Of a stretch of DNA of 64,000 nucleotides, positions 43,057 through 51,304 are shown in pieces. Made by a program: the position numbers and the translations under genes. This DNA comes from Myxococcus fulvus. GTDB lineage: Bacteria > Myxococcota > Myxococcia > Myxococcales > Myxococcaceae. The stretch lies in NCBI RefSeq assembly GCF_900111765.1, contig NZ_FOIB01000007.1, forward strand, positions 1 through 64,000, written 5' to 3'. How positions within the stretch are numbered: position 1 is the first letter of the stretch; every line of letters begins with the position of its first letter. The notes under the pieces were generated by a model, which did no database searches, had not been told where the DNA came from, and saw nothing but the letters and a program-made list of their open reading frames with translations.

Positions 43057-43707
43057 ATGCCAGTCCTACGTGGTGCCGTCACCTTCTCGCGCTTCCGGGT
43101 CGAACCGTCGAAGGAAGCGCCTTCCGACATCAAGCGTTCGCTCCCGCGGGGCCTCAAGGCGAACGCGTTCGAGCCCATCGACCGCCGCTCCGAGGATGAC
43201 CGGGCCGCGGGCTTCGTGGAGCTGGAGAACGCGGACGCCGTCGACTTCTCCGTCGGGCGCGTCTTCTATGGCGAGTACGCGCTGTTCTCGTTCCGCATCG
43301 ACTCGCTGAAGGTCCCCGCCGCCGCGATGAAGGCGGAGCTGGCGAAGTGGACCACCCAGTTCGAGGCGGAGAATGACCGGCCCGCGTCGCGCGCGGAGAA
43401 GACGCAGGCCAAGGCGCAGATCAAGCAGATGCTGCGCACGCGCACCACGCCGCGCACCAACGTGCTGGACGTGAGCTGGAACCAGAACACGCAGCAGCTT
43501 CAAGTCTGGGCCGCGTCGCGCAAGGTGGTGGAGGAGATCCTCATCGCGCTGGAGAACGCGCTCGGGCTGAAGCTCGTCGCACTGACGCCGGCGGCGATCG
43601 CGCAGGCGTCGGGCATCGACGAGGGGGCCCTGGGGCCCACCGCGGAGCTCATCGGGATGGACCTGCCGGCGGGCGCCGGGGCGGAGGTGGTGCATGGCGA
43701 AGCGTGA
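43057..43707 (+). CDS. RdgC-like protein, N-terminal half
   Basis: This 216-residue protein starts at ATG 43057. Its layout recalls the N-terminal and central parts of RdgC, the ring-shaped DNA-binding protein that limits RecA activity. It has a short beta-rich start, a charged helical segment (KTQAKAQIKQMLRTRTTPRTN), and a strand-helix unit (VLDVSWNQNTQQLQVWAASRKVVEEILIALENALG, region near residues 145-180) ending in LVALTP. RdgC is normally about 300 residues, so this is a partial protein. The next gene overlaps it by 14 bp in another frame and appears to supply the remainder. The match is by eye only. The neighbouring nuclease-like gene would suit a DNA-processing role. Confidence 0.55.
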   Translation: MPVLRGAVTFSRFRVEPSKEAPSDIKRSLPRGLKANAFEPIDRRSEDDRAAGFVELENADAVDFSVGRVFYGEYALFSFRIDSLKVPAAAMKAELAKWTTQFEAENDRPASRAEKTQAKAQIKQMLRTRTTPRTNVLDVSWNQNTQQLQVWAASRKVVEEILIALENALGLKLVALTPAAIAQASGIDEGALGPTAELIGMDLPAGAGAEVVHGEA

Positions 43708-44383
43708 GCAGGCGCGGGCGGATGCCGCCTTCGCGCGCGGAGACATCGGCGTCGACGGGGCCTCCACCGAGGAGACGAAGGACGTCGCCGAGGTGGAGAA
43801 GGGGCAGGCGCGCGAGCAGCTCCTGCGGGGCCGCGCGTACCTGGGCCGCGAGCTGCTGACGTGGATGCTCTGGCGCTCGGAGTCCGGTGACGCGCTGGTG
43901 GAGCTGGAGGGCACGGGCGTCAACGTGCTCTTCATGGGCCGCATCATCCTGCGCGGCGTCGCGGGTGACGTCACGGAGCTGAGCGCGAAGGGCACGCTGG
44001 CGCCGTACTCGGAGCAGGTGAAGCGCGCGCTGGACAAGGGCCTGCTGGTGGCCCAGGCGCGCATCCGCTTCACCCATGGCGAGAAGGAGTACGAGGCCAC
44101 CATCGACTCGGAGTTCCTCGACATCCGCGCCGCGAAGCTGCCCGCGCTGATGAGCGAGGAGGAGGATGACCAGCTCAGCGAGCGGCTGTTCCTCACCGAG
44201 CAGCTCTCCGCGATGGTGGACGCGCTGGTGAACGACTTCCTCAAGGTCCGCGTCGGCAAGACGTGGAGCAAGCAGGTCGTCCCGGCGATGAAGGAGTGGA
44301 TGCGCGGGGACGAGCAGGGCGCGGACGCGCTCTCCAAGGCCGCGCGTGCCCGGGGCCGCGAGGCCCGTGCTCCCCGGCACTGA
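43694..44383 (+). CDS. RdgC-like protein, C-terminal half
   Basis: This 229-residue protein starts at ATG 43694 inside the end of the previous gene, so the two are probably translated together. The first 40 residues are charged. The core begins RAYLGRELLTWMLWRSESGD, which resembles the later part of RdgC homologs in related bacteria. It continues through VNVLFMGRIILRG and a helical C-terminus (VDALVNDFLKVRVGKTW). The tail is basic and disordered-looking (RARGREARAPRH), which would suit DNA contact. I cannot tell whether the pair works as a two-subunit protein or reflects an old frameshift, but both frames have normal codon use. Confidence 0.55.
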   Translation: MAKREQARADAAFARGDIGVDGASTEETKDVAEVEKGQAREQLLRGRAYLGRELLTWMLWRSESGDALVELEGTGVNVLFMGRIILRGVAGDVTELSAKGTLAPYSEQVKRALDKGLLVAQARIRFTHGEKEYEATIDSEFLDIRAAKLPALMSEEEDDQLSERLFLTEQLSAMVDALVNDFLKVRVGKTWSKQVVPAMKEWMRGDEQGADALSKAARARGREARAPRH

Positions 44384-44428
44384 GCCTGTCTGAAGTCGGC
44401 TTCGTGAGCTCGGCCAGGGCAGGCGGGC

Positions 44429-45295
44429 TCACGGAGCGGGCGGCGCGAGCGCGCGGAAGCCCTCCGCCAGCGCCAGCCCGATGTTCCCCATCAAGTCCTG
44501 TCGCGCGTTGACCACGTACAGGTGCGGCGTGAGCGCCCACACCTCGCGGACGATGCGCCGGGGTGGGGGAGGCGGCTGGACGCTCAGCTCGGCTTGCAGC
44601 AGCGGCAGCACCTTGTCGGAGAGCCGCAGCGCGGTGTCCATGACGAAGACGCTGACGTGGGGACGCAGGGCGCGGACGCGGCGGAAGAACGCGCCCACCT
44701 CGTCCGGCGCCAGGTGCTTGGGCGGCGAGGACTTCATCTCCAGGTAGACGAGTCGGCCCTCCGCGGTCGCCACCACGTCCAGGTCTCCGCCGACGTCGGG
44801 CGCGTGGAACTTCACGCCCGCGGCCACGTCGAAGCGCAGCCGCTCGCGCAGCTCGTGCGCGACGTACCACTCCAGCGTGCCGCCGAAGCTCTGGGCGGGG
44901 TGGGTGAGCCGGTAGCGGCCCGCCTCCTCGCGCGCGGCGAGGTCCATGGAGACGAGGTCCTCGGCGAAGGCGGTGGCGCGTTCCTCCTCGAGGTAGCGCG
45001 TGGCCTCCAGGGGCGTGAAGCTGCCGCGACGGAGGATGGCGCCGCGCAGGAAGAGTCGGAACGCGTAGTGGCCCAGGCGCTCCACCAGCCGCTCCGCGCG
45101 GCTCGCGTCCAGGTCGGCGGGGAAGGGCAGGTCCAGCGGCGCGACGGTGGCCTGGAAGCCTCGGCGCGCGAGCATGGCGAGCGGCTCGTTGCCGGGGGGA
45201 AGCCGCAGGCGCGACGTGGGCGTGGCGCTGGCCTCGTCCTGCTCCAGCTCACGGGCCGTGGGAAGCTCATCCTCGGAGGGCGGCTGCACCGTCAT
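44429..45295 (-). CDS. PD-(D/E)XK nuclease-like protein
   Basis: This 288-residue protein, from ATG 45295, carries a restriction-endonuclease-like core in its second half. GGDLDVVA (Asp near residue 177) is followed 10 residues later by LVYLEMKSS (Glu-x-Lys). That is the classic spacing of a PD-(D/E)XK metal-dependent nuclease. The first half is helical and may be a winged-helix or substrate-recognition segment (GSFTPLEATRYLEEERATAF, region near residues 95-115). The C-terminus (HLYVVNARQDLMGNIGLAL) is conserved-looking but not recognised. No partner methyltransferase or helicase is adjacent, so this is not an obvious restriction system. It is convergent with the RdgC-like pair, 45 bp away, which suggests a loose DNA-maintenance grouping. 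Confidence 0.65.
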   Translation of the reverse strand: MTVQPPSEDELPTARELEQDEASATPTSRLRLPPGNEPLAMLARRGFQATVAPLDLPFPADLDASRAERLVERLGHYAFRLFLRGAILRRGSFTPLEATRYLEEERATAFAEDLVSMDLAAREEAGRYRLTHPAQSFGGTLEWYVAHELRERLRFDVAAGVKFHAPDVGGDLDVVATAEGRLVYLEMKSSPPKHLAPDEVGAFFRRVRALRPHVSVFVMDTALRLSDKVLPLLQAELSVQPPPPPRRIVREVWALTPHLYVVNARQDLMGNIGLALAEGFRALAPPAP

Positions 45296-45385
45296 GGCGC
45301 CACCCTAGCCCGCTTCGGAGCGAGCCGGGGCGCGGGGTGCGCGAATCGGCCTTGGTGGGCGCCGCCAGATTGCTAGCGTGCGCGG

Positions 45386-47629
45386 ATGGCGACGAAGAAG
45401 AAGGCGACGGCCCGAGGCTCGAAAGAGCTTCCTCTCCCTTGGAATGATGCCGGCAGGTTCCTGAAGGAGGGCTGGCCCTCGTTCGTGGAGACGCATTCGG
45501 ACGGAGCGGCGAAGGCGGAGGCGCTGGAGGGGGCCGTGAAGGAGTCGTTCCAGCTCTGGGGCGAATCGCTCCCCAAGGACCTGGCCCTGCTCTTCGCGCC
45601 CCTCGCCTCGCGCCCGGCGCCGGCGCTCGCGGAGCTCACGCTCGGTTCTCACGCTCCCTGGCTGGCGAAGACGGGGAACCTGGCTGAGCAGCGCATCGTG
45701 GCCGCCCAGCAATACCGACCCCTGTGGAAGGAGCTCGTCGCGGGCGTCGTGGAGATCGGCTCCACCTCCTCGGGCGACATCTGGATGTATGGCCGGGAGC
45801 CGCAGCGCGGCAAGGCGCGGGCGCAGATCTATCTCTACAGCCACGAATCGGACACGCTCGAGACGCCGCAGGCCAAGGACCTCGACGCCCTCCTGTTCCG
45901 GGCGGCGCTCGTGCAGGCTCAGCGACAGGGCAAGGTCGACGCGGCGACGTTCACGGCCGCGGGAGAGTCGCTCCAGGGCAACGTCGGAGACCTCTCCTAC
46001 GAGGACGTGTTCCCGAAGCTGAAGTCCTACAAGGCCGAAACGGAGCCGGCCTACGACAACGACCTGCGCGGCGGCTGGCTCGCGACGCTGCTCACGGAGG
46101 TGGATGCCTCCGACGCGGAGCTGCGCGGTGCCTTCAGCCTGGACTCGAACGAGCCGCTCACCGAGGAGCTGCTGGCCTCGAGCGTGGAGCGCTTCAAGCA
46201 CTTCCCTCCGGCCGCGTTCTACTTCTGTCTGGCCAGCTTCTTCGCGGGCGATGACGCGCGGCTCACCCAGGCACTGGAGCTGAGCCGGCTGAGCGAGGCG
46301 CCGCTCGTCAAGGACCTGGTCACGCTGATGGAGGAGCTGCGCGCGGGGCGCAAGCAGCTGGGCGTCATCCGGGACGTGCATGCCCTGCGGGCGCGGGTGA
46401 TGGCGCTGGAGCTGTGGGACCCGGAGGCGCCGGCGCGGGCCTTCCAGAAGGCCGTCGCCGAGGCCGCGGAGCCCGTCGCGCGCGCCGCGAAGGAGGGCAC
46501 GCTGGACGCGCTCGCCTGGGCGTCGGTGAAGGACCGCGCGGTCCTCGCCGCCGTGGAGAAGGCCTATGCGGAGGACGCCACGATGGCGCCGACGCTCGGC
46601 CTGCTCTCGACCTGGAGCGACGAGGAGGGGTATCGCGACGAGGAGGTCATCGCCGAGCTCCTCGAGAAGGGGGACCGCCGCATCGTCCCGTTGCTGGTGT
46701 CGCGTGCCCTGCAGGAGGATCGCGAGAGCAACATCGCCATGGACGTGCTCGCGGAGTGGGCCGAGCCGCGCAGCGTCGAGTCGTTGAGGGACACGGCGAA
46801 GGGCGTCGACCGCTTCCACATCAAGCGGCACATGTTCATCCGCCTGGTCCAGAGCGTGGGGGACCGGGGGAACGCGAAGGACCTGGTGGCCATCCTGAAG
46901 GCGAATCCTCCGAGGGAGGAGGATGGCGAGGGCGAAAAGATGCTCGCCGCGCTGGCGGTGGCGCTCGGCGAGCTGGGGGACCCCTCCGCGGCGGACGCGC
47001 TCCTTCGCTACCTGGACACGCAGCTGGAGGACGTGGGAACGGAGGCGCCCATCCACTTCGGTGACGCGGTCCTCTACGCGTTGGGCGCGCTGGGGGAGGC
47101 GCGGGCCCTGGCTCCGCTGATGGCCCGGGTGGAGGCGAACAAGTGGGCGCCCTCGGAGTCTCCGGGGCTGTGCTTCGCGCTCGGCCGGCTGGCGGCGGGC
47201 GCGGACGCGGGGACCCGGCGGAAGGTGGCGGCGATGCTGGAGGCGGTTCGCATCACCCAGTTCAAGCTCGAGGGCTCGGACGGGAAGGTCCGGCCCCGGA
47301 CGCGGGCCTCCCTGTTCAATGAAGTGGGCGGACAGACGATGACGACGGCCTGTCAGGTGATGCTGGAGGACGCGCTGGTCGGGCTCACCGAGGGCGCCGC
47401 GCGAGAGGAGGCGCTGGCCCACCTGAAGGATCTGGTCCCGGCGGTCCTGACGGGCTGGGAGGCGAGGCAGGACGACCAGTGGAGCGGCTACGACGGGTAC
47501 GCCCTGCTGGCGTGGACGCTCATGGCGCTGCGGCGCCACCCCGACCTGGGGCGCGGGTTGGCGAGCCCGTTCGTGGACTTCTCCGTGCCGCTCGTGCGCC
47601 ACCTGGCGAAACAGGTCGTGCGCGGGTAG
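45386..47629 (+). CDS. HEAT-repeat protein
   Basis: This 747-residue, mostly helical protein starts at ATG 45386 with a Lys-rich tip (MATKKKATARGSK). The second half has repeated helix pairs of the HEAT type, such as VIAELLEKGDRRIVPLLVSRAL, VESLRDTAKGV, KDLVAILKANPP, LAVALGELGDPSAADALLRYL (each near residues 420-560) and ALGALGEARALAPLMARV. The first half is an unrecognised helical and beta region. HEAT proteins are usually scaffolds that bind other proteins; nothing here indicates an enzyme, and there is no signal peptide. It stands between the nuclease-like gene (divergent, 90 bp away) and the secreted Cys-repeat gene (convergent). Confidence 0.7.
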   Translation: MATKKKATARGSKELPLPWNDAGRFLKEGWPSFVETHSDGAAKAEALEGAVKESFQLWGESLPKDLALLFAPLASRPAPALAELTLGSHAPWLAKTGNLAEQRIVAAQQYRPLWKELVAGVVEIGSTSSGDIWMYGREPQRGKARAQIYLYSHESDTLETPQAKDLDALLFRAALVQAQRQGKVDAATFTAAGESLQGNVGDLSYEDVFPKLKSYKAETEPAYDNDLRGGWLATLLTEVDASDAELRGAFSLDSNEPLTEELLASSVERFKHFPPAAFYFCLASFFAGDDARLTQALELSRLSEAPLVKDLVTLMEELRAGRKQLGVIRDVHALRARVMALELWDPEAPARAFQKAVAEAAEPVARAAKEGTLDALAWASVKDRAVLAAVEKAYAEDATMAPTLGLLSTWSDEEGYRDEEVIAELLEKGDRRIVPLLVSRALQEDRESNIAMDVLAEWAEPRSVESLRDTAKGVDRFHIKRHMFIRLVQSVGDRGNAKDLVAILKANPPREEDGEGEKMLAALAVALGELGDPSAADALLRYLDTQLEDVGTEAPIHFGDAVLYALGALGEARALAPLMARVEANKWAPSESPGLCFALGRLAAGADAGTRRKVAAMLEAVRITQFKLEGSDGKVRPRTRASLFNEVGGQTMTTACQVMLEDALVGLTEGAAREEALAHLKDLVPAVLTGWEARQDDQWSGYDGYALLAWTLMALRRHPDLGRGLASPFVDFSVPLVRHLAKQVVRG

Positions 47630-47674
47630 CCGTCACTCCCAGGTGGGCGGAAGTCACGACCCACTGGGAGCGCG

Positions 47675-48118
47675 CTACTGCACGGGCACGGGGCAGTAGC
47701 GCAGGAACTCCGTCACCGGCGGCTGGCAGAGCTGGAGCAGGCGCGCGTCGTCGCCGAAGCTCTTGCCTCGCGCCTGGAGGTAGCACGAGGCCGGGTCATC
47801 CTCGGCGGTGGCGAACTGGCAGAGCTGGAGCGCCTGCGCCTGCGTCAGCGAGCCCTGGTCCTGCACCCGCAGGAAGCACTTCGCGGGTGCCGAGGAGCGC
47901 GCGCCGCGACACAACTGGGTGGCCGCATAGTCGTCCGTCAGCCCGCCCTGGCTCGCCGCCGTGTAGCAGGCGACCTGGGGCGCCACCGCCTCCTCGTCAT
48001 CATCGTCGTCGTCCTGCGCCAGCCCGCTCGTGGGCGCGAGGGTGAGCAGCCACGCTGTCAGGCCACCCAGGCCAGCGAGCGTGCGGACGAAACGGTACCG
48101 GGAGTGGGCTGGTGTCAT
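47675..48118 (-). CDS. Small secreted Cys-repeat protein
   Basis: This 147-residue exported protein starts at ATG 48118. It has a signal peptide ending near TSGLAQ, followed by an acidic run (DDDDDDEE). The mature part is about three copies of a 31-residue unit with pattern C-(Y/F)-x2-A-x3-G-x-L-T-x3-A-x2-L-C. Copies begin at ACYTAASQGGL, KCFLRVQDQGSL and SCYLQARGKSF, and a final Cys lies near the end. Each unit has paired Cys, suggesting disulfide-linked helical hairpins. I do not know the family or its role. Confidence 0.72.
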   Translation of the reverse strand: MTPAHSRYRFVRTLAGLGGLTAWLLTLAPTSGLAQDDDDDDEEAVAPQVACYTAASQGGLTDDYAATQLCRGARSSAPAKCFLRVQDQGSLTQAQALQLCQFATAEDDPASCYLQARGKSFGDDARLLQLCQPPVTEFLRYCPVPVQ

Positions 48119-48278
48119 CGCGTGTCCTCTCGGCCCTCAATCTAGGGAGTGCGCACGCCGCGCTGTCCGACCGCGACTCCCGGCCGCTCCAGGACGGTGC
48201 GAGCGACGGGGCGCCACGCGCCACGCACGCAGACGCGGATTCGGTAGAGTGGCCCGCGCACGCGACAGCGATGGGGGC

Positions 48279-49289
48279 ATGGTGGACGTCGCTTCATCCA
48301 GCCTGGATCCGGAGTGGCGAGCGTGGCTCGCCGAGAACGTCGTGCGAGGCGTGGCCCCGACGCGACTGGTTGACACCCTGGTGTCCGCGGGAGTGTCACT
48401 GTCCGAGGCGCACGCTCACGTCGAGGCCGTCCATCAGCATCCCGCCGTGTCGATGGGACGTGGCCACCTCGCCCGACACGAGGACGTCCTCTCGCTCCTC
48501 GACAGCCGCGTCGCGCTCCACCGTCAATCCGGCCGACACCAGCACCTGGCGCGTCACGCGGACCTCTCCATCTCCGCGCTGATGGAGCGCTACTACCTGG
48601 CCCACGAGCCCGTGCACCTGCCGGGCTTCATGCGCGACTGGCCCCTGATGGAACACTGGTGCCCCTCATCCCTGGCCCGGCGCTACGGCCACGTGGAGGT
48701 GGAGGTCATGGCCGGCCGGGAGGCGCGCGTGGACCACGACCTGGACCCGGACGCGTGCCGCGCGGTGATGCGCTTCGATGAGTTCCTGCGTCGCCTGCAG
48801 GAGGGCGGGCCGTCGAACGACCTCTACCTCACGGCTCGCAACTTCGCCCTGGAGCGGGAGGAACTGCGCGGACTGCTCGACGACGTGCGCTACCCCTCAG
48901 GCCTCCTGCGCGCCTCCGATCGGCCGGGCGCGGTGAAGCTCTGGGTCGGCCCCGCCGGCACGCTGACGCAGCTGCACCACGACCTGGGCACCGTCCTGTT
49001 CGGACAGGTGCACGGACGCAAGCGCTTCCGCCTCATCCCGTCGTTCCACACGCACCACGTCTACAGCCACCTGGAGGTGTGGAGCCAGGTCGACGCCGAG
49101 CACCCCGACCTCACACGCTTCCCCCTGTATCGCGAGGCCGACGTGCTCGAGGTCGTGGTGGAGCCCGGTGACATGCTGCTGATTCCCGCGGGCTGGTGGC
49201 ACTGGGTGCACGCGCTCGACGTCAGCGTGTCCGTCACCTTCCAGGAGTTCGACGTCCCGGGAGGCAACACCTGGTGGAGGCTCGGATGA
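48279..49289 (+). CDS. JmjC/cupin_8 Fe(II)/2-oxoglutarate oxygenase, paralog 1
   Basis: This 336-residue cupin-like oxygenase probably hydroxylates a peptide or protein side chain. An N-terminal helical domain of about 85 residues (EWRAWLAENVVRG, LVDTLVSAGVS) precedes the cupin_8 domain. The domain opens FMRDWPLMEHW and has LWVGPAGTLTQLHHDLG, where HHD holds the HxD iron ligands. The distal ligand is in AGWWHWVHALDVSVSVTF, and the segment GRKRFRLIP is typical of JmjC proteins. ATG 48279 has GGGGG upstream. Two paralogs follow, at 49530 and 50582, and a Pro-rich peptide gene is convergent with this one, 15 bp away. The substrate is unknown; the peptide is an attractive candidate. Confidence 0.87.
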   Translation: MVDVASSSLDPEWRAWLAENVVRGVAPTRLVDTLVSAGVSLSEAHAHVEAVHQHPAVSMGRGHLARHEDVLSLLDSRVALHRQSGRHQHLARHADLSISALMERYYLAHEPVHLPGFMRDWPLMEHWCPSSLARRYGHVEVEVMAGREARVDHDLDPDACRAVMRFDEFLRRLQEGGPSNDLYLTARNFALEREELRGLLDDVRYPSGLLRASDRPGAVKLWVGPAGTLTQLHHDLGTVLFGQVHGRKRFRLIPSFHTHHVYSHLEVWSQVDAEHPDLTRFPLYREADVLEVVVEPGDMLLIPAGWWHWVHALDVSVSVTFQEFDVPGGNTWWRLG

Positions 49290-49304
49290 GACCCGCGGGC
49301 GTCG

Positions 49305-49472
49305 TCACTTCTTCAGCGGCGGCGTGGTCGGCGGCTCGGTGGGCGTCGTCCTCTCCACGGAGGGCACGGAATGCCCCCCCGGGTTGGGGACGATGCGCGG
49401 CGCCTGCCGCGTGGCAGGGTTGGGCGGAGGATTCGGAACGATTCTTGGAGCAGGTTCCTTGGACGTCGTCAT
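49305..49472 (-). CDS. Pro-rich 55-residue peptide with duplicated APRIVPNP motif
   Basis: This small gene on the minus strand lies between two JmjC-type oxygenase genes. ATG 49472 has GGGGAT 5-6 bases upstream. The peptide begins MTTSKEP, then has APRIVPNP, a Pro-rich spacer, APRIVPNP again followed by GG, and a Thr/Pro/Lys tail ending PPLKK. The two 8-residue repeats are identical in protein, yet 7 of their 8 codons differ, all synonymously (for example GCT/GCG, AGA/CGC, AAT/AAC). That is good evidence that the amino acid sequence is selected. There is no signal peptide or Cys. A hydroxylase substrate, RiPP-like precursor or small adaptor are possible. It diverges from the oxygenase gene at 49530, sharing a 57-bp gap. 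A longer in-frame extension to 51041 is antisense and spurious. Confidence 0.62.
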   Translation of the reverse strand: MTTSKEPAPRIVPNPPPNPATRQAPRIVPNPGGHSVPSVERTTPTEPPTTPPLKK

Positions 49473-49529
49473 GCCATCCCCAATGCAACGTGGTTGCCTT
49501 CGTGGGTGGTATATCGCACCGCGCGAAAC
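49473..49529. promoter_or_regulatory. 57-bp divergent gap between peptide gene and oxygenase paralog 2
   Basis: This short gap holds the start regions of both divergent genes, so their promoters must overlap each other or the coding ends. The stretch TGGTATATCGC near 49506-49516 is AT-richer than its surroundings. If the two genes are read from overlapping promoters they are likely co-regulated. Confidence 0.35.
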
Positions 49530-50585
49530 ATGACCCGTGACGACAGCGAGAGCCTGCCGGCGTCGGTGTCTTCCTGGCTCGCGGAAAACTTGACCGCGGG
49601 GGTGGGGCCCGCCCGGCTCGTCGAGGGTTTGCTCACGCTCGGGCTGTCCGAGCCCCGGGCCCGCGAGGCCATGCGCACCATCGCCGAGCACCCCGCGGTG
49701 CGTCACGGGCTGCGCTCCGCCCCCTTGCGCGACGAGCTGGAGGCCCTGTTGACGGCGCGCGCCGCGCTGCACGCCCAGCGTCACCCGGGGCCCGCGCCCT
49801 TGGCCGTGGAGCGGCGCCGCGGGCTTGTGGCCCAGGACTTCTTCGAGCGCTACTACGCGCGCAACCAGCCTGTCGTCATCGAGGGGCTCCTGGACGACTG
49901 GCCCGCACGGACGCGGTGGACGCCGGAGTGGCTGGCGGAGCACTTCGGAGACGAGCCGGTCGAGGTGATGGCGGGTCGCGACGCGGAGGCGGACCCGGAC
50001 TTCCACGCCGAGCGCCTGCGTCGCACGTGGCTCCTGCGCGAGCTGGTGACGCACGTGCGCGGGACGCGCGGCTCCGACGACGTGTACCTGGTGGCGCGCA
50101 ACAGCCTGCTGTTGCGGCCCGCGTTCCGCCCGTTGCTCGGGGACTTGCGTCCTCCCGCGGGCTACATCCATCCGGACCTGAGCGCTCCGGACAGCGTGCA
50201 CCTGTGGTTCGGTCCCGCGGGCACGGTGTCCAACCTCCACCACGACCACCTCAACGTCCTCTTCTGCCAGGTGCTGGGGCGCAAGCGCTTCTGGCTCTTG
50301 CCGCCCTGTGAGACGCCCCGCCTCTACAACGACCGGGGGCTCTACAGCGCGGTGGACATCCGCGCCCCGGACCTGACGCGCTACCCGGGCTTCGCGCGCG
50401 CCACGCTGCATTCGTGTGTGGTGGGGCCGGGAGACACGCTGCTGATTCCGGTGGGCTGGTGGCACGCGGTGGAGGCCCTGGACGTCAGCATGTCGGTGAC
50501 GTTCGTCAGCTTCGACAGACCCCAGCGCAACGTGGAGTGGCGCGACTACTGGATTGGCCCCAGACCGGAGAGGGTTCCACGATGA
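49530..50585 (+). CDS. JmjC/cupin_8 Fe(II)/2-oxoglutarate oxygenase, paralog 2
   Basis: This 351-residue paralog has the same layout as the gene at 48279: a helical N-terminal domain (SWLAENLTAGVG, LVEGLLTLGLS) and then a cupin_8 core. The core opens NQPVVIEGLLDDW and has FGPAGTVSNLHHDHLN with an intact HxD pair. The second iron His lies in VGWWHAVEALDVSMSVTF, and GRKRFWLLP is the JmjC-type strand. All expected iron ligands are present, so it should be active. ATG 49530 is chosen; the upstream frame continues antisense to the peptide gene. Its stop overlaps the start of the third paralog (ATGA), so the two are translationally coupled. Probable role: side-chain hydroxylation of a peptide or protein. 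Confidence 0.88.
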   Translation: MTRDDSESLPASVSSWLAENLTAGVGPARLVEGLLTLGLSEPRAREAMRTIAEHPAVRHGLRSAPLRDELEALLTARAALHAQRHPGPAPLAVERRRGLVAQDFFERYYARNQPVVIEGLLDDWPARTRWTPEWLAEHFGDEPVEVMAGRDAEADPDFHAERLRRTWLLRELVTHVRGTRGSDDVYLVARNSLLLRPAFRPLLGDLRPPAGYIHPDLSAPDSVHLWFGPAGTVSNLHHDHLNVLFCQVLGRKRFWLLPPCETPRLYNDRGLYSAVDIRAPDLTRYPGFARATLHSCVVGPGDTLLIPVGWWHAVEALDVSMSVTFVSFDRPQRNVEWRDYWIGPRPERVPR

Positions 50586-51304
50586 CGGAAGACGTGCTCG
50601 CGCCGGAGTGGCGACGCTGGGTGGTGGAGAACCTGCTGCGAGGCTCCGAGGTCGAGGACCTGGTGGCCGTGCTCTCGCGCGCCGGAGTCGACCCGGCGCT
50701 GGCGCGCGCCGCGGTGCACGCGGAGGCGGAGGACCCCTGCTTCCAGGGCGCCGCACGGGCCGTGGCCATGCAGCGCAAGCTGGAGGGGCTGCTCGACCTC
50801 TACGGCGACCTCCATCGGCAGTCGGAGGGACACGCGCGCATCGACCGACACGCGCACCTGTCGCCCGAGGACTTCTTCGAGCGCTACTACTTCCAGAACC
50901 TCCCCGTGGTGACGCACTCATCCGTGGGGCTGGTTCCTCCGGAGGCCCCCTCGGGCGAGTGGCGGGACGCGCCGGGCGCCGCGCGCGCGTTGACGCCCGT
51001 GCGCCGCAATACCTTGCTGTGTCAGGTCCAGGGTCGCGCATGTCTGGAGTTGGTCCCCGCGTATGCGTTGCACCGCGTGTTGGGCGCCGATTCGGTGCCG
51101 GAAGGGGTGCCGCGTCTGGAGGTGGAGCTTCTGCCCGGCGAGCTGCTGCTCCTGCCCGTGGGCTGGTGGTTCACCCATCGTTCGCCGGAGGGCGGTGTCG
51201 CCACGGTCCACGAGTCCTTCGCCGTGCCCGGGCCCGACGTGTCGTGGACTCCCCGGCCGGAGTCCCGAGAGCCTACGCCGGTTCCTCTCCGCCGCCCCGG
51301 TTGA
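50582..51304 (+). CDS. Degenerate JmjC/cupin_8 paralog 3
   Basis: This 240-residue protein starts at ATG 50582, overlapping the stop of paralog 2 by 4 bases. The N-terminal helical domain is kept (EWRRWVVENLLRG, LVAVLSRAGVD), as is the entry FFERYYFQNLPVV. About 110 residues of the core are then missing, including the HxD iron motif. The end of the fold is recognisable in LLCQVQGRACLELVP and ELLLLPVGWW, but GWWH reads GWWFTH. It probably cannot bind iron like its neighbours. The frame is open and codon use is normal, so it may be a retained non-catalytic partner rather than a decaying gene. It overlaps the convergent gene at 51273 by 32 bp. Confidence 0.72.
   Translation: MTEDVLAPEWRRWVVENLLRGSEVEDLVAVLSRAGVDPALARAAVHAEAEDPCFQGAARAVAMQRKLEGLLDLYGDLHRQSEGHARIDRHAHLSPEDFFERYYFQNLPVVTHSSVGLVPPEAPSGEWRDAPGAARALTPVRRNTLLCQVQGRACLELVPAYALHRVLGADSVPEGVPRLEVELLPGELLLLPVGWWFTHRSPEGGVATVHESFAVPGPDVSWTPRPESREPTPVPLRRPG

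Noticed and set aside
49305-51041. 578-residue minus-strand frame ending in the Pro-rich peptide
   Set aside because: Upstream of ATG 49472 it is antisense to two oxygenase genes and has shadow composition; only the last 55 residues are kept.
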